A stretch of 64,000 nucleotides of DNA, taken from Streptococcus suis. GTDB taxonomy: Bacteria > Bacillota > Bacilli > Lactobacillales > Streptococcaceae. Positions 29,408 through 40,007 of the stretch are shown here, piece after piece. The notes beneath the pieces are model-generated. The model was not told where the DNA came from. It did not search any database and saw nothing but the letters and a program-made list of their open reading frames with translations. Within the stretch, counting starts at the first letter, position 1, and each line of letters starts with the position of its first letter. The stretch covers positions 1-64,000 of the forward strand of contig NZ_JAEUXI010000001.1 of NCBI RefSeq assembly GCF_016775005.1, given 5' to 3'. The position numbers and the translations under genes were made by a program.

Positions 29408-30055
29408 TCAATGCGTCTTTCCATCTTGCATAAGGATATCCTGGCCATCTCCAACCTGAACAAGTGCTTCTATGGCTGCTTCTAAGCCACGGACAATATC
29501 CGCCAGACTCATCGATGGAAGACCTGGCTTATCAACTACCTGTTGCGGCAAGAAAGGAATATGAAGAAAGCCCGCCTTACTATTTGGAAACCGATTCTCA
29601 GCCAGATAAAGGGCCTGATACATGAGATGATTGCAGACAAAAGTCCCTGCCGAATTTGACACCGAAGCAGGTAGTCCAACCTGACGAATAGCCTGAACCA
29701 TTGCTTTTATGGGTAAGGTTGAAAAATAGGCTGCTGGACCATCTGGACGAATACTTGCATCAATCGGAGCCTGCCCCTGATTATCTGGAATTCGTGCATC
29801 GTCTAAATTGATAGCAACGCGCTCCGGAGTCAGATCAGACCGCCCTCCTGCTTGGCCGATACACAAGACGACATCCGGTTGGCTACTTCCCCACTTCTCT
29901 TCCAATTGTTGGGCAGACAAGTGAAAAACAGTCGAAACAAACAGGGTTTCTATGTCTGCACCCGAGATATTTTTCGGTAATAAACGGACAGCTTCTTGTG
30001 CTGGATTGATGGACTCTCCGCCAAAAGGATCAAAGGCTGTTACAAGTATTTTCAT
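29408..30055 (-). CDS. pcp: Pyrrolidone-carboxylate peptidase (pyroglutamyl peptidase I)
   Basis: 215 residues, family C15 cysteine peptidase that removes N-terminal pyroglutamate. [16 protein letters not shown] at the start; catalytic Glu in [16 protein letters not shown], Cys in [12 protein letters not shown] (about 142), and His in GFLHIPFLP. Overlaps the methyltransferase gene by 4 bases. Confidence 0.95.
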   Translation of the reverse strand: MKILVTAFDPFGGESINPAQEAVRLLPKNISGADIETLFVSTVFHLSAQQLEEKWGSSQPDVVLCIGQAGGRSDLTPERVAINLDDARIPDNQGQAPIDASIRPDGPAAYFSTLPIKAMVQAIRQVGLPASVSNSAGTFVCNHLMYQALYLAENRFPNSKAGFLHIPFLPQQVVDKPGLPSMSLADIVRGLEAAIEALVQVGDGQDILMQDGKTH

Positions 30056-30813
30056 TTTTCTTTCTCCAAGATGATTTCTCCAAAGTGAAATTTTTGATTA
30101 GGGCGTACATGACGAATGAACCCAAAGTCCTCAAAAGCTCTATCTCTGAAATGCGCCTTTAAAATAATCTTCTCACGCGCCACTCGCTTGGCTTCATTAA
30201 CTAATTGGTGAGAAAGTGGACTCGGATTCGCTAGTTTCTCCAATCCAGACAAATTGTGCGATTCCTTGATTTCCTCCGAGAACATGGGGTCAAAATAGAT
30301 GATATCAACACTCTTTGCTGCTGCGTTTTGTAGAAAACTCAGACTATCTGTACAGATGGTCTCAATCGATCGCATGGCTTGATCAACTGCAGCATGACCT
30401 GTTTGGTAGTTTTTTAAACCCTCCTGCACCAAAAAATGAGTCCAAAAAGAGCTTTCTAATCCAACAACTTGATGTCCAGCGCTGGCAAGAACCAAACTAT
30501 CTGTTCCCAATCCTAAGGTTGCATCCAAAACCTTCTTCGGCTGACTTCCGACCATTTCCAAAAATGGATCACGCTCAGCTTTCATCCGCAACATGGCAGT
30601 ATCTGGGTGGAAAAAGAGTTTTCCCCCTTCTTTTTGCTCAAAAACCAATCGATCCTTATAAACCACCAAAACCGCATCAGCCTGCTTGAGTAAGACCTTC
30701 ACGGCTTGCTTCCGCCGCTCACAGTAAACAATCCCTAAATCTTCAGCTAGCCGTTTGGCCTTCTGAACCAAGTGCCCATCCATTCCCAAACTTGTTGTTA
30801 CGATTACTTTCAT
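30052..30813 (-). CDS. Class I SAM-dependent methyltransferase, RsmJ-like
   Basis: 253 residues. SAM-binding motif [17 protein letters not shown] at about 96; VVGLESS is motif [12 protein letters not shown] resembles the catalytic D/NPPF-type motif IV of the RsmJ group (16S rRNA m2G methylation). The N-terminal 80 residues are an added domain. Its -10 box ends 7 bases before the ATG with no ribosome-binding site between. Substrate not proven. Confidence 0.8.
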   Translation of the reverse strand: MKVIVTTSLGMDGHLVQKAKRLAEDLGIVYCERRKQAVKVLLKQADAVLVVYKDRLVFEQKEGGKLFFHPDTAMLRMKAERDPFLEMVGSQPKKVLDATLGLGTDSLVLASAGHQVVGLESSFWTHFLVQEGLKNYQTGHAAVDQAMRSIETICTDSLSFLQNAAAKSVDIIYFDPMFSEEIKESHNLSGLEKLANPSPLSHQLVNEAKRVAREKIILKAHFRDRAFEDFGFIRHVRPNQKFHFGEIILEKEK

Positions 30814-30820
30814 ATTAAAT

Positions 30821-30829
30821 ATTATAACA
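30821..30829 (-). promoter_or_regulatory. Extended -10 promoter giving a probable leaderless mRNA
   Basis: TGT followed by TATAAT (30821-30826) lies 7 bases upstream of the ATG at 30813, so transcription should start at or beside the start codon. The region upstream is the terminator stem at 30834-30862. Confidence 0.6.
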
Positions 30830-30862
30830 GAAAAAGCGTGACTTCTTACGAAGTCACACTTA
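30829..30862 (-). terminator. Terminator of the pyr/car operon
   Basis: GTGACTTC-TTAC-GAAGTCAC stem (30838-30857, extended by flanking pairs) followed by TTTTTC on the minus strand. It follows the DUF2628-like gene by about 20 bases. Confidence 0.88.
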
Positions 30863-30883
30863 AATCTCTTTGTGAATTAAGAC

Positions 30884-31198
30884 TTAGGATTGTAGAAATT
30901 GGCGAATGGCTTCCTGATCAGCTTCACTAACCGGACGCCATCCTTTTGCCAAGGCTTCCTTGATATAGATTCGATTGTAGAGATAGCCCCACAAAATCCC
31001 AAAGCCAGTATTGATAAAAGGAATATCAAAGCGACGATCAATTAACAAGGCAAAAAAGAATGCTACCAAAATAATCGCAAACCATTTTAAATCACCTCGA
31101 ATCAGCGGTACAAAAAACTTGAAGAAAAAGGTTGTCCATGAAAAACCAGCCTTCACTTCCTTTACATTCCCAAACTCATCCACTAAATGAACCTTCAT
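30884..31198 (-). CDS. DUF2628-like membrane protein
   Basis: 104 residues; a cytoplasmic N-terminus with FSWTTFFFKFFVPLIRGD, then two hydrophobic segments (WFAIILVAFFFALLI, TGFGILWGYLYNRIYI) and the motif ALAKGWRP. The WTTFFF...P..RGD / GW.P pattern fits the DUF2628 family. It starts 10 bases after the carB stop, so it is probably co-expressed with pyrimidine genes without any known link to them. Confidence 0.7.
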   Translation of the reverse strand: MKVHLVDEFGNVKEVKAGFSWTTFFFKFFVPLIRGDLKWFAIILVAFFFALLIDRRFDIPFINTGFGILWGYLYNRIYIKEALAKGWRPVSEADQEAIRQFLQS

Positions 31199-31208
31199 TT
31201 TTTATCTC

Positions 31209-34200
31209 CTAAATTGCTCGCGTCGAAAAACTACGACTTTCTAGTACAGCCAACATGGCCGCTGCTGTATCTAAGGCTGTAAAAAGCGGAATCCCTGCTT
31301 CGATAGCAGATGCACGAATAACCTCTCCATCCTCGTCTGCCACACGCTTTTTGCCTACTGTATTGACAATGGCTTGCACCTTGCCTTTACGGACCAGCTG
31401 AGGAATCGACTCTCTTTGGTCTCCACTGATTTTCCCAACAGGCAGACAGTCTAAGCCCTTAGCTTGGAAGGCAGTTGCCGTACCGCTTGTAGCCGCAATA
31501 ATAAAGCCAATTTCACGGTATCTTTCCGCTAGACGGAAGGCCTCCTCCTTGTCCTCATCCGCAACTGTAAAGACGATAGTGCCAAAATCTTCCAAATGCA
31601 GGTAACTTGCTTCAAAGGCCTTATAGAGAGCCTTCTCCAAGGTCATATCTGACCCCATTACCTCACCGGTTGACTTCATCTCTGGTCCTAACAAACTGTC
31701 AACTTTAGCCAATTTTGTAAATGAAAATACTGGTGCTTTAACGTGCACTTGGTTGCTCTCAGGATAAAGACCGTCTTGGTAACCCAGTTCCGAAAGGCTT
31801 TGTCCCAAAATCAATTTGGTTGCAACCTGAGCCATTGGAATGTCTGTGACTTTGGATAAGAATGGCACCGTACGACTAGCACGAGGATTAACTTCGATCA
31901 CATAAACCGTCTCATCTTTGATAACAAACTGGATATTCATCATACCGATACAGTTGAGACCGATTGCCAAGCGTTTGGTGTAGTCTGCAATGGTCGCCTG
32001 CACCTCTTTAGATAAGGTTTGTGGCGGATAAACTGCCATCGAGTCACCTGAGTGAACCCCAGCTCGCTCGATATGCTCCATAATACCCGGAATCAAGACA
32101 TCCTTACCATCTGAAATAGCATCCACTTCACACTCACGACCGACGATGTAAGAATCCACCAAAACTGGGTGCTCTGGCGAAGCCTTGACCGCCGTTCTCA
32201 TATAAGAACGTAGGTCCTCTTCATTTTCGACAATTTCCATAGCACGACCGCCCAAAACATAAGAGGGACGAACAAGTACCGGGAAACCAATTTTGCGGGC
32301 CGCTTCTAGTGCTTCCTCTTCGTTGGTTGCGGTTTGGCCTGGTGGCTGTGGAATCCCAAGGTCTTTCAGGGCTTTTTCAAATAAATCCCTGTCTTCAGCT
32401 CTATCCAAATCCGCTACTTGCGTACCCAATATTGGAATACCTGCTTTGGCCAATGGCTCTGCCAAATTGATGGCTGTCTGGCCACCGAACTGAACGATAA
32501 CCCCTTTGGGTTTCTCAAGGTCAATCACATTCAAAACATCTTCCAAGGTCAATGGCTCGAAGTAAAGCTTGTCCGAAACCGAAAAGTCAGTTGACACTGT
32601 TTCAGGGTTTGAGTTCATTATGATAGCTTCGTAGCCAGCTGCCTGAATGGCCTTGACAGAATGCACTGTCGCATAGTCAAACTCCACCCCCTGTCCGATA
32701 CGGATTGGACCAGAACCCAGCACCAAAACAGATTCTTTTTCCGAGCGGATGGACTCATTTTCCCACTCATAAGTTGAATAGAAATAAGGTGTAGCACTTT
32801 CAAATTCGGCTGCACAAGTGTCCACCATCTTGTAAACAGGGACAATTTTGTGCTCTGTCCGCAGTTGACGAATGTAGGATTCTGTCCGTCCCCAGAGTTC
32901 CGCAATCTTGCGGTCTGCAAAACCGTATTTCTTGGCTTTTTTCAATAAGTCGATATTATCGTGATTGATTGCCAATTCCTGTTCAATTTCTAAGATATGG
33001 AGCAGTTTATCAAGGAAGAAAAGTTCAATCTTCGTCAACTGAGCCAGTTCTTCTACTGTATAGCCACGTCGAAGGGCTTCTGAAAGATAGAATAAACGAT
33101 CATCCTGTGCCTTAACAATCTTTTCAACCAATTGGTCATCTGTCACTTGGCTGAGTTCAGACATTTCATTGTGGTAGACACCGATTTCCAAAGAACGGCA
33201 GGCCTTGAGCAGACTTTCTTCGATATTACGACCAATAGCCATGACCTCACCAGTTGCCTTCATCTGCGTTCCAAGGCGGCGCTCCCCTTTTTCAAACTTA
33301 TCAAATGGGAAACGTGGAATTTTTGCCACAACGTAGTCAAGAGCAGGCTCAAACATGGCATAGGTTGTCCCTGTGACAGGGTTCACCATTTCATCCAAGG
33401 TCAAGCCAACCGCAATTTTTGCCGCCAATTTGGCAATAGGATAACCTGTCGCTTTGGATGCCAAGGCAGACGAACGGGACACACGTGGGTTTACTTCAAT
33501 GACATAGTATTTGAAACTATGTGGATCCAGTGCCAACTGCACATTGCACCCGCCTTCGATTTTCAAGGCACGGATGATGCTGAGACTGGCATCACGCAGC
33601 ATCTGGTTTTCAATATCAGAGAGCGTCTGCGTTGGGGCAAATACGATAGAATCTCCTGTATGAATTCCCACAGGGTCAAAGTTTTCCATGTTACATACGA
33701 CCAAGGCATTGTCAGCCGCATCCCGCATCACTTCGTATTCAATTTCTTTGAAACCGGCAATGGAACGTTCAATCAAACACTGGGTCACCGGTGACAATTT
33801 CAGACCATTTTCTGCAATTTCACGCAATTCTTCTTCATTGGCACACATACCACCACCAGTACCACCCAGCGTGAAGGCTGGTCGAACAATGACAGGATAG
33901 CCAATTTCAGCAGCAAATTCCAAAGCCTCTTCAACTGTCGTCACAATCTTTGACTCAGGAATAGGCTGATTGAGGTCTTCCATGAGTTGTTTGAAGAGGT
34001 CGCGATCCTCTGCCTGATCGATTGCAGATAGTTTAGTTCCCAACAGCTCAACCCCAAGCTCATCTAAAATTCCAGCCTTAGACAATTCCATGGCCATATT
34101 GAGACCAGTCTGACCACCAAGTGTTGGCAAGAGAGCGTCTGGACGCTCCTTCCGTAAAATCCGTGTGACAAATTCAAGCGTAATCGGCTCAATATAAACC

Positions 34201-34388
34201 TTGTCTGCAATTTCCTTGTCTGTCATGATGGTCGCAGGGTTTGAATTGACCAAGACAACACTATAGCCTTCTTCCTTCAAAGCCAAACAAGCCTGAGTCC
34301 CAGCATAATCAAACTCCGCAGCCTGACCGATAATAATCGGACCAGACCCAATCACCATAATTTTCTTAATATCCGTACGTTTTGGCAT
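31209..34388 (-). CDS. carB: Carbamoyl-phosphate synthase large subunit
   Basis: 1059 residues, normal length. Two tandem ATP-grasp halves ([14 protein letters not shown] in the first, [15 protein letters not shown] in the second), each with IEVNPR.SR, and a C-terminal MGS-like allosteric domain (about 930-1059). It makes carbamoyl phosphate from glutamine-derived ammonia, bicarbonate and two ATP for PyrB. Confidence 0.98.
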   Translation of the reverse strand: MPKRTDIKKIMVIGSGPIIIGQAAEFDYAGTQACLALKEEGYSVVLVNSNPATIMTDKEIADKVYIEPITLEFVTRILRKERPDALLPTLGGQTGLNMAMELSKAGILDELGVELLGTKLSAIDQAEDRDLFKQLMEDLNQPIPESKIVTTVEEALEFAAEIGYPVIVRPAFTLGGTGGGMCANEEELREIAENGLKLSPVTQCLIERSIAGFKEIEYEVMRDAADNALVVCNMENFDPVGIHTGDSIVFAPTQTLSDIENQMLRDASLSIIRALKIEGGCNVQLALDPHSFKYYVIEVNPRVSRSSALASKATGYPIAKLAAKIAVGLTLDEMVNPVTGTTYAMFEPALDYVVAKIPRFPFDKFEKGERRLGTQMKATGEVMAIGRNIEESLLKACRSLEIGVYHNEMSELSQVTDDQLVEKIVKAQDDRLFYLSEALRRGYTVEELAQLTKIELFFLDKLLHILEIEQELAINHDNIDLLKKAKKYGFADRKIAELWGRTESYIRQLRTEHKIVPVYKMVDTCAAEFESATPYFYSTYEWENESIRSEKESVLVLGSGPIRIGQGVEFDYATVHSVKAIQAAGYEAIIMNSNPETVSTDFSVSDKLYFEPLTLEDVLNVIDLEKPKGVIVQFGGQTAINLAEPLAKAGIPILGTQVADLDRAEDRDLFEKALKDLGIPQPPGQTATNEEEALEAARKIGFPVLVRPSYVLGGRAMEIVENEEDLRSYMRTAVKASPEHPVLVDSYIVGRECEVDAISDGKDVLIPGIMEHIERAGVHSGDSMAVYPPQTLSKEVQATIADYTKRLAIGLNCIGMMNIQFVIKDETVYVIEVNPRASRTVPFLSKVTDIPMAQVATKLILGQSLSELGYQDGLYPESNQVHVKAPVFSFTKLAKVDSLLGPEMKSTGEVMGSDMTLEKALYKAFEASYLHLEDFGTIVFTVADEDKEEAFRLAERYREIGFIIAATSGTATAFQAKGLDCLPVGKISGDQRESIPQLVRKGKVQAIVNTVGKKRVADEDGEVIRASAIEAGIPLFTALDTAAAMLAVLESRSFSTRAI

Positions 34389-34736
34389 AATTTTAAGATA
34401 TTAAGGGCGTTAAGCGGACACAGTCAAAATAGGAGTTTGACCAAGAACGCTTGCGTTCGAGGAAAAACTATCTTTTTGACCCAGTCCGTAGCCCGGATTC
34501 AATTACAAAATCCGAGCAACAGAACACCCCTTCTCCTTTCTATTTTCTATCTCTCCGGATAGAATTAAATAATAGTCCGACGCAGTAAGGTTTAGCTCGA
34601 TATTAGATAAACCTTACTGCTAGTGTCAGAGTTAGCAAAGGTCACTAGAACTTTGGCTAGAAGGACAAAATACTCTAACAGATTAGCCGATTTTGTCTTC
34701 CCATCCCTCACTCTAATCCTTCCAATTTTAGCAGAA
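34389..34736 (-). other. carA-carB gap with several inverted repeats
   Basis: No supported gene in 348 bases, unusual because carA and carB are normally adjacent. Contains a perfect 13-bp inverted repeat (34582-34594 / 34608-34620), an 8-bp pair (34664-34671 / 34690-34697) around a stretch with more internal complementarity, and the short palindrome 34445-34458. A 19-codon GTG-started frame behind AAGGAG near 34520 is possible but unsupported. No PyrR loop seen. Confidence 0.6.
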
Positions 34737-35816
34737 TCATCTCTGCGATTGAAAGGCATCAATCAAGTCCATAAATTCATCGAAAAGATAACTTGCGTCG
34801 TGTGGACCAGGCGCTGCATCTGGGTGGAATTGGACCGAGAAGGCAGGATGATGGCGGTGACGTACTCCTTCAACGGATTTGTCATTGATTTCCTCATGGG
34901 TTATCATAAGGCATTCCGGCAAGTCTTCTCTCGATACTGCAAATCCATGGTTTTGACTGGTAAAATCTACTCGACCAGTTGCAATTTCTCTGACAGCATG
35001 GTTAAAACCACGGTGACCAAATTTCATCTTGTAGGTCTTGGCGCCATTGGCCTTGGCAAACAACTGATGTCCCATACAAATTCCAAAGATTGGAATCTGA
35101 CCTTGTACAGTCCGAATCATTTCCAAAACATCTGCGACATCATCTGGATCTCCTGGGCCATTGGACAGCATCACTCCATCTGGCGCTAGGTCTAGGATTT
35201 CTTGGGCACTGGTGTCGTAAGGGACAACTGTTACATTACAGTTGCGCTTTGCCAACTCGCGCAAAATTGAATGCTTCAATCCAAAATCCACCAAGACAAT
35301 ATTCTTACCCGTTCCTGGAGCTGGATAGGCTGTTTTCGTAGAAACCTGTGCAATGTTATTGGTCGGCAAGACTGTCGCACGTAGCTGATCTGATAAGTGT
35401 TCGACAGAATCCCCAACATCCGCCATCGTCGCTTTCATGGTCCCATGTTTTCGAATAATCTTTGTCAGAGCCCGCGTATCAATTCCTGAAATACCAGGGA
35501 TTTTTTTGGCTTTTAAAAATTCATCCAAAGTGAGCTGATTGCGCCAGTTGCTTGCCCGTCTTGCCCACTCGCTCACGACTACACCCTTACAAGTCGGACG
35601 AATTGATTCATAATCATCACGGTTTATCCCATAATTTCCAACCAAGGGATAGGTAAAGGTCAAAATTTGCCCATTATAGGACTGATCTGTAATAGATTCT
35701 TGGTAACCCGTCATCCCAGTGTTAAAGACAATTTCACCAGTCACGCTAATGTTAGCTCCGAAGGCTTGCCCTTCAAAGATTGTCCCATCTTCCAAAATTA
35801 AAAGTCTTTTTCCCAT
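34737..35816 (-). CDS. carA: Carbamoyl-phosphate synthase small subunit
   Basis: 359 residues. N-terminal CPSase domain ([16 protein letters not shown]) and a class I glutamine amidotransferase with the nucleophile in [11 protein letters not shown] and the His/Glu region [11 protein letters not shown]. Releases ammonia from glutamine for CarB. A PyrR-loop sequence lies immediately before its ribosome-binding site. Confidence 0.97.
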   Translation of the reverse strand: MGKRLLILEDGTIFEGQAFGANISVTGEIVFNTGMTGYQESITDQSYNGQILTFTYPLVGNYGINRDDYESIRPTCKGVVVSEWARRASNWRNQLTLDEFLKAKKIPGISGIDTRALTKIIRKHGTMKATMADVGDSVEHLSDQLRATVLPTNNIAQVSTKTAYPAPGTGKNIVLVDFGLKHSILRELAKRNCNVTVVPYDTSAQEILDLAPDGVMLSNGPGDPDDVADVLEMIRTVQGQIPIFGICMGHQLFAKANGAKTYKMKFGHRGFNHAVREIATGRVDFTSQNHGFAVSREDLPECLMITHEEINDKSVEGVRHRHHPAFSVQFHPDAAPGPHDASYLFDEFMDLIDAFQSQR

Positions 35817-35832
35817 TGTTTCCTCTTTCGTG

Positions 35833-35848
35833 GACCCTCTCTGGAGTC
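35833..35848 (-). promoter_or_regulatory. PyrR-binding-loop sequence upstream of carA
   Basis: On the minus strand GACTCCAGAGAGGGTC matches the PyrR loop consensus ARUCCNGNGAGGYU except that the R-Y pair is replaced by C-G, which keeps the stem. It lies in the 48-nt pyrB-carA gap, about 16 bases before the carA start, with no terminator after it, so any control would act on translation or RNA stability. Inference. Confidence 0.6.
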
Positions 35849-35864
35849 TCTTAACGTTTCAATC

Positions 35865-36791
35865 CTATGCCCGATCGGCTAGAACTGCTTCTAAAATGGC
35901 CATTCGGACATACACCCCGTTTTCCATCTGAGCTGTAATCCGAGATTTTTCAGCTTCCACAAGCTGGTCTGCAATCTCAACCCCACGGTTGACAGGAGCA
36001 GGATGCATAATGATAGCCTCTGGTTTCAGTAGCTTATAGCGGTTTTCTGTCAATCCAAAGGTCTGATGATAGGCTTCTTTTGAAAAACTTGTTGCTCCAT
36101 CATGGCGTTCATGTTGGACACGCAAGAGCATGAGAACATCCAGCTCCTCAATCACCTGGTCTAAGTCCACAAACCTCCCATACACATCAAATGCAGGATC
36201 ATACCATTCCTTTGGCCCCGAGAAGAATAGCTGAGCGCCTAGGCGGTGTAGGATATCCATGTTGGAACGAGCTACTCTCGAATGACGTAAGTCGCCAGCA
36301 ATCAAAACCTTCAAACCTGTAAAGGAGCCAAATTCTTCATAGATTGTCATCAAATCCAGCAAGGATTGACTGGGATGCTGGCCAGAACCATCTCCACCAT
36401 TTACAATCGCAGGTTTAATGGTCGGACTATCGATCAACTCTCGATAATAATCAACTGCTGGATGGCGAATAACACAAACATCCACGCCCAGAGCTGACAT
36501 AGTTAAAATTGTGTCATATAAAGTCTCACCCTTATTTACCGAACTTGTGCTGGCGTTAAAATCAATCCGTTCCATTCCTAGCTTAATTTCTGCCATTTCA
36601 AACGACTTGTGCGTGCGCGTGGAGTCTTCGAAAAAGAGATTGGCTGCTACAAGATGTGAAACAGCATTTGGCTGAGCCTGCCCACTCTTAAAAGCTAGGC
36701 CTCTCTGAATAAGTCCCATCACCTCTTCAGTTGTCAACACTTCCATTGACACCACATGTGGCAATTTCACCTGTCCATTGTCAACCGTCAT
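35865..36791 (-). CDS. pyrB: Aspartate carbamoyltransferase catalytic subunit
   Basis: 308 residues. Carbamoyl-phosphate motif [10 protein letters not shown] (about 52-61), then HPSQSLLDL and a C-terminal aspartate-binding domain ending with [12 protein letters not shown]. Condenses carbamoyl phosphate with aspartate. It lies 28 bases after pyrR. Confidence 0.97.
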   Translation of the reverse strand: MTVDNGQVKLPHVVSMEVLTTEEVMGLIQRGLAFKSGQAQPNAVSHLVAANLFFEDSTRTHKSFEMAEIKLGMERIDFNASTSSVNKGETLYDTILTMSALGVDVCVIRHPAVDYYRELIDSPTIKPAIVNGGDGSGQHPSQSLLDLMTIYEEFGSFTGLKVLIAGDLRHSRVARSNMDILHRLGAQLFFSGPKEWYDPAFDVYGRFVDLDQVIEELDVLMLLRVQHERHDGATSFSKEAYHQTFGLTENRYKLLKPEAIIMHPAPVNRGVEIADQLVEAEKSRITAQMENGVYVRMAILEAVLADRA

Positions 36792-36819
36792 CAGGAATCC
36801 CCAAACTTTCTAGCCAAGA

Positions 36820-37341
36820 CTAGGCGTTTTCAACTAGCAAGACCGCATCTTGCTCATCAATTTCAGCCATTTGTACAATAATTTCCTCCGAACGGCTGGT
36901 TGGAATATTTTTCCCAACATAATCTGCGCGAATAGGTAATTCACGGTGACCACGGTCAACGAGTACAGCCAAGCTGACACGGGCAGGACGACCAAGAGAA
37001 ACCACGTTGTCAATCGCAGCACGGATTGTGCGGCCAGTATATAGCACGTCATCAACCAAGATAATATCTCGGTCATTAACATCCGTTGTAATAAGCGTTG
37101 TATCTTCCTCCACCTTCACATCATCTCGGAATGGTTTGGTATCCAGTTCAGCCAGGGGAACATCGATTCCTTCCAACTGCTTCAATCGTTCTTGAATCCG
37201 ACGAGCAATGTAGACACCTCTGGTTTTGATCCCAGCTAGTACGATAGTGTCCAAATTCTTGTTGCGCTCGATGATCTCGTAGGTTATTCGGGTAATTGCC
37301 CGTTTCATGGTCATGTCATCGACAATCACTTTTGTTTTCAT
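36820..37341 (-). CDS. pyrR: Bifunctional PyrR: pyr mRNA-binding attenuation protein / uracil phosphoribosyltransferase
   Basis: 173 residues; PRPP motif [16 protein letters not shown] (about 96-111), ARRIQERL and basic residues that form the RNA-binding face. With UMP or UTP it binds loops in pyr leaders and favours termination. First gene of the operon behind its own attenuator. Confidence 0.97.
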   Translation of the reverse strand: MKTKVIVDDMTMKRAITRITYEIIERNKNLDTIVLAGIKTRGVYIARRIQERLKQLEGIDVPLAELDTKPFRDDVKVEEDTTLITTDVNDRDIILVDDVLYTGRTIRAAIDNVVSLGRPARVSLAVLVDRGHRELPIRADYVGKNIPTSRSEEIIVQMAEIDEQDAVLLVENA

Positions 37342-37467
37342 TCCTTACTCCTTTTCATGAAAAAAAGTCTCCTTTTCGGAGACTTCAGAAAATACAGGTA
37401 GAACTAGCCACCTTCTTTACTTGATTCTCCTTGACTGCCTCACGGGACAGATATTAAAGGATTGATT
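37342..37467 (-). promoter_or_regulatory. PyrR-dependent attenuator leader of the pyr operon
   Basis: The PyrR loop CTGTCCCGTGAGGCAG (37450-37435) fits the consensus with a compensated end pair. The terminator GTCTCC-GAAAA-GGAGAC plus T7 lies at 37358-37386, just before the pyrR ribosome-binding site. An alternative antiterminator pairing is expected but I did not fold it. Confidence 0.85.
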
Positions 37468-37473
37468 AAGCAA

Positions 37474-37502
37474 AGTATAGCATAAATTGTGCCAGAAGAC
37501 AA
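37474..37502 (-). promoter_or_regulatory. Promoter of pyrR-pyrB-carA-carB
   Basis: -35 TTGTCT (37497-37502), 17-nt spacer, -10 TATACT (37474-37479) on the minus strand. Confidence 0.7.
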
Positions 37503-37534
37503 GATTTTCCATTTTTTCTGAAAATCGTTCGTCT

Positions 37535-38179
37535 TTAGGCAATTGGCTGGTTAGCCCCTACTCGTTTGGCGCGCCAGCTTTTGACAAAAAACAAGAAAAA
37601 TCCTACTAGAAGATAAGCAACAAAGATTGTACCTGCATAGGTCAAAACATAAGTCCAACCATACTTTGGCACGTTTAGGAAGAAATAAGCAAAGGGACTG
37701 TCCTTGGCATCTGGGATGGGAATCTTGATAAAAAAGCCATTGATCAAACCAAAAACCATATAAAACAAGGGCAGAGCGGTCCACCAAATCGGATCAAACC
37801 ACTTGTACTGCCGCTGACGGTCCACCAGCAATGTGTCCAACAAGAAATAGAGAGGAACGATGTAATGGCAGAGCAAATTTTCCAGTCGCCAAAAATCATC
37901 TGCCAAAGGTGCCAACATAAAATGATAGACCACACAGGTAATCAAAATGGACATAGTCACCGCTGCCTTAATCCGTAGAAACTTGCTAGTCTGCAAGTCC
38001 GATCCCTTGGTCATGGCATAAACCATATAGACCGCAAACACAGAAACCAGCAAGTTGGATTGCACCGTGTAGTACATGAGCATGCCAATACCATATTTAA
38101 TGATTTCTAGAGCAGTTCCCGTAATCGCTAAAACAGCCAGTAAACACCTGCTATAAAATAAAAAACTTTGATTCTTCAT
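37535..38179 (-). CDS. Pr6Pr family membrane protein
   Basis: 214 residues, six predicted membrane helices, with the family's conserved-looking YYTVQSNLLV near 37, VYHFMLAPL and LCHYIVPLYFLLDTLL in the middle, and YGWTYVLTYAGTIFVAYLLVG near the end. Function unknown. Lies on the minus strand upstream of the pyr promoter, so a separate unit. Confidence 0.75.
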   Translation of the reverse strand: MKNQSFLFYSRCLLAVLAITGTALEIIKYGIGMLMYYTVQSNLLVSVFAVYMVYAMTKGSDLQTSKFLRIKAAVTMSILITCVVYHFMLAPLADDFWRLENLLCHYIVPLYFLLDTLLVDRQRQYKWFDPIWWTALPLFYMVFGLINGFFIKIPIPDAKDSPFAYFFLNVPKYGWTYVLTYAGTIFVAYLLVGFFLFFVKSWRAKRVGANQPIA

Positions 38180-38197
38180 ACTATCCTTTCAAAAACG

Positions 38198-38226
38198 ACA
38201 AAAGACTGGATTGACCAGTCCTTTTT
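38198..38226 (-). terminator. Terminator of the YjdM-like gene
   Basis: AAGGACTGG / CCAGTCTTTT stem (38201-38209 / 38215-38223) just after the stop at 38228; the T-run is interrupted. Confidence 0.65.
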
Positions 38227-38227
38227 A

Positions 38228-38566
38228 TTAGATTTTCTTAACGAATTCTGACTTCAACTTCATGGCACCAAAACCATCGATTTTACAGTCGATATTGTGA
38301 TCACCTTCGACGATACGAATACCTTTAACACGCGTACCTTGCTTAAGATCCTTTGGTGCGCCCTTGACTTTCAAGTCCTTAATCAGAGTTACCGTGTCAC
38401 CATCCGCCAAACGATTACCATTGGCATCAATTGCAACAGGTCCACTTTCTTCCTCAGCTACATCTGCCGGGTTCCACTCATAAGCACACTCAGGGCAAAC
38501 CAAGAGGGCACCGTCTTCATAAACATATTCAGAATTACACTTTGGGCAATTTGGCAAAGTTTCCAT
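38228..38566 (-). CDS. YjdM/PhnA-like zinc-ribbon protein
   Basis: 112 residues. N-terminal zinc ribbon CPKC...CPEC (about 6-9 and 25-28) and the C-terminal domain with [27 protein letters not shown] and [15 protein letters not shown]. Once named PhnA, but not shown to act on phosphonates. I start at the ATG at 38566 (AAGGAG 9 bases upstream) rather than the GTG at 38572. Confidence 0.85.
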   Translation of the reverse strand: METLPNCPKCNSEYVYEDGALLVCPECAYEWNPADVAEEESGPVAIDANGNRLADGDTVTLIKDLKVKGAPKDLKQGTRVKGIRIVEGDHNIDCKIDGFGAMKLKSEFVKKI

Positions 38567-38641
38567 TTTCACAATCTCCTTCTATTTTTCTTTACTAGTC
38601 TAGCAGATTTTTGGCAAATGGGCAAGATGAACAGGTTTTCA

Positions 38642-39538
38642 TCAATCATTTGTCTTACGTAGTTTTTCAAGTGTTTCCTTAAAAATAGCTGGCGCTTCTG
38701 CCGTAAACTCGACTAACTCTCCCGTTCTTGGGTGAGTGAATCCAAGTGTCTGTGCATGGAGAAATTGGCCATGACCTTTAAGTGTTTTCCTTGGGCCATA
38801 AGCTTCATCACCTGCAACTGGATGTCCAATATAGGCCATGTGAACACGAATCTGGTGTGTTCGACCAGTTTCCAAGGTCAATTCAACCAAGCTGTAATCT
38901 CCAAACCGCTCCAAGACTTGGAAACGAGTGACCGCTTCTTTCCCTTTAGCAGTTACCGCCTGCTTCTTACGGTCTTTTTCCGAACGACCAATCGGCGCCT
39001 CAATCATTCCACGATCATTTGGTAGATTACCGTGTACAATGGCCAGATACTTACGGAGGGATTTTTTCTCTTTTAATTCAGCTGCAAGTTTTGTATGTGC
39101 TTCATCATTTTTGGCAATCATGAGCAAGCCAGAAGTATCCTTGTCAATCCGATGGACAATGCCTGGTCGCAAAACACCATTGATGCCTGACAAGTCTTTC
39201 ACATGGTATAAGAGGGCATTGACCAAGGTTCCTGATGTGTGGCCTGCAGATGGGTGAACCACCATACCTTGAGGTTTATTAACCACAGCAACATCCGTAT
39301 CTTGATAGACAATTTCTAAAGGGATATCTTCAGCTACATAGTCGATTTCTTCCACTTCTGGCACCTGATAGGAAATCACATCTCCAACCTGCACACAATA
39401 CTTAGCTTTCTTGGCTTGGCCATTGACCAAAACCAGACCAGCCTTAATTTGTTCATTGGCAACTGAACGAGACAAATCTGTCAAATCCGCCAAGGCCTTG
39501 TCCAAACGAACACCGCCAATCTCAACTCTTACTTCCAT
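38642..39538 (-). CDS. rluD: RluA/RluD-family 23S rRNA pseudouridine synthase
   Basis: 298 residues. N-terminal S4 domain (VRLDKALADLTDLSRSVANEQI), catalytic motif HRIDKDTSGLLMIAK with the nucleophilic Asp, and GRTHQIRVHMAYIGHPVAGD. Overlaps lspA by 17 bases, as in many Firmicutes. Exact target uridines are inferred from the subfamily. Confidence 0.92.
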   Translation of the reverse strand: MEVRVEIGGVRLDKALADLTDLSRSVANEQIKAGLVLVNGQAKKAKYCVQVGDVISYQVPEVEEIDYVAEDIPLEIVYQDTDVAVVNKPQGMVVHPSAGHTSGTLVNALLYHVKDLSGINGVLRPGIVHRIDKDTSGLLMIAKNDEAHTKLAAELKEKKSLRKYLAIVHGNLPNDRGMIEAPIGRSEKDRKKQAVTAKGKEAVTRFQVLERFGDYSLVELTLETGRTHQIRVHMAYIGHPVAGDEAYGPRKTLKGHGQFLHAQTLGFTHPRTGELVEFTAEAPAIFKETLEKLRKTND

Positions 39539-40007
39539 TATTCTCTTCTTTCATGATACAAATTAACAGCAAGCCCACCCCAACAGTCAGGCAAACATCT
39601 GCCAGGTTGAACACGGGAAAATTGATAAAATCTAGGTGGAACATATCCACTACATAACCCAAGCGCAAGCGATCAATAAAGTTTCCCAAACCACCTGCTA
39701 TAATCAAGGATAGACTAAACAAGGTAAACAAACTGCCACGGATTGATTTCGCCAAATACCAAGCCAATCCTGCCATTACAACTAGCGTTACAATCGTAAA
39801 AAACCATTGCTGGTTTTGCAGGATTGACCAGGCCGCACCATAGTTGCGCAAGTAAGCCAAGCTCATAAACCCAGGAATAAAATCCACAACCGTATCGAGC
39901 TCAATAGTGGTTACTGTCCAAGCCTTAATCCACTGATCAAAGCCAATCAAACCTGCAACCAACACGAGAATCCCTAGCACTCTAGCTAGTATGTTTTTGT
40001 TTTGCAA
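39522..40007 (-). CDS. lspA: Prolipoprotein signal peptidase (signal peptidase II)
   Basis: 161 residues, four membrane helices. Catalytic aspartates in GGLGNFIDR (about 118) and VFNLADV (about 137); FDQWIKAW near the start. Cleaves lipoprotein signal peptides after Lgt acts. The 5' end overlaps the LysR gene by 26 bases. Confidence 0.95.
   Translation of the reverse strand: MQNKNILARVLGILVLVAGLIGFDQWIKAWTVTTIELDTVVDFIPGFMSLAYLRNYGAAWSILQNQQWFFTIVTLVVMAGLAWYLAKSIRGSLFTLFSLSLIIAGGLGNFIDRLRLGYVVDMFHLDFINFPVFNLADVCLTVGVGLLLICIMKEENNGSKS

Noticed and set aside
33132..33794. 220-codon plus-strand ORF inside carB
   Set aside because: Antisense of a conserved gene with unlikely composition; no family resemblance.
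34623..35189. 188-codon plus-strand ORF across the carA end
   Set aside because: Mostly antisense to carA and not protein-like; no promoter or ribosome-binding site.
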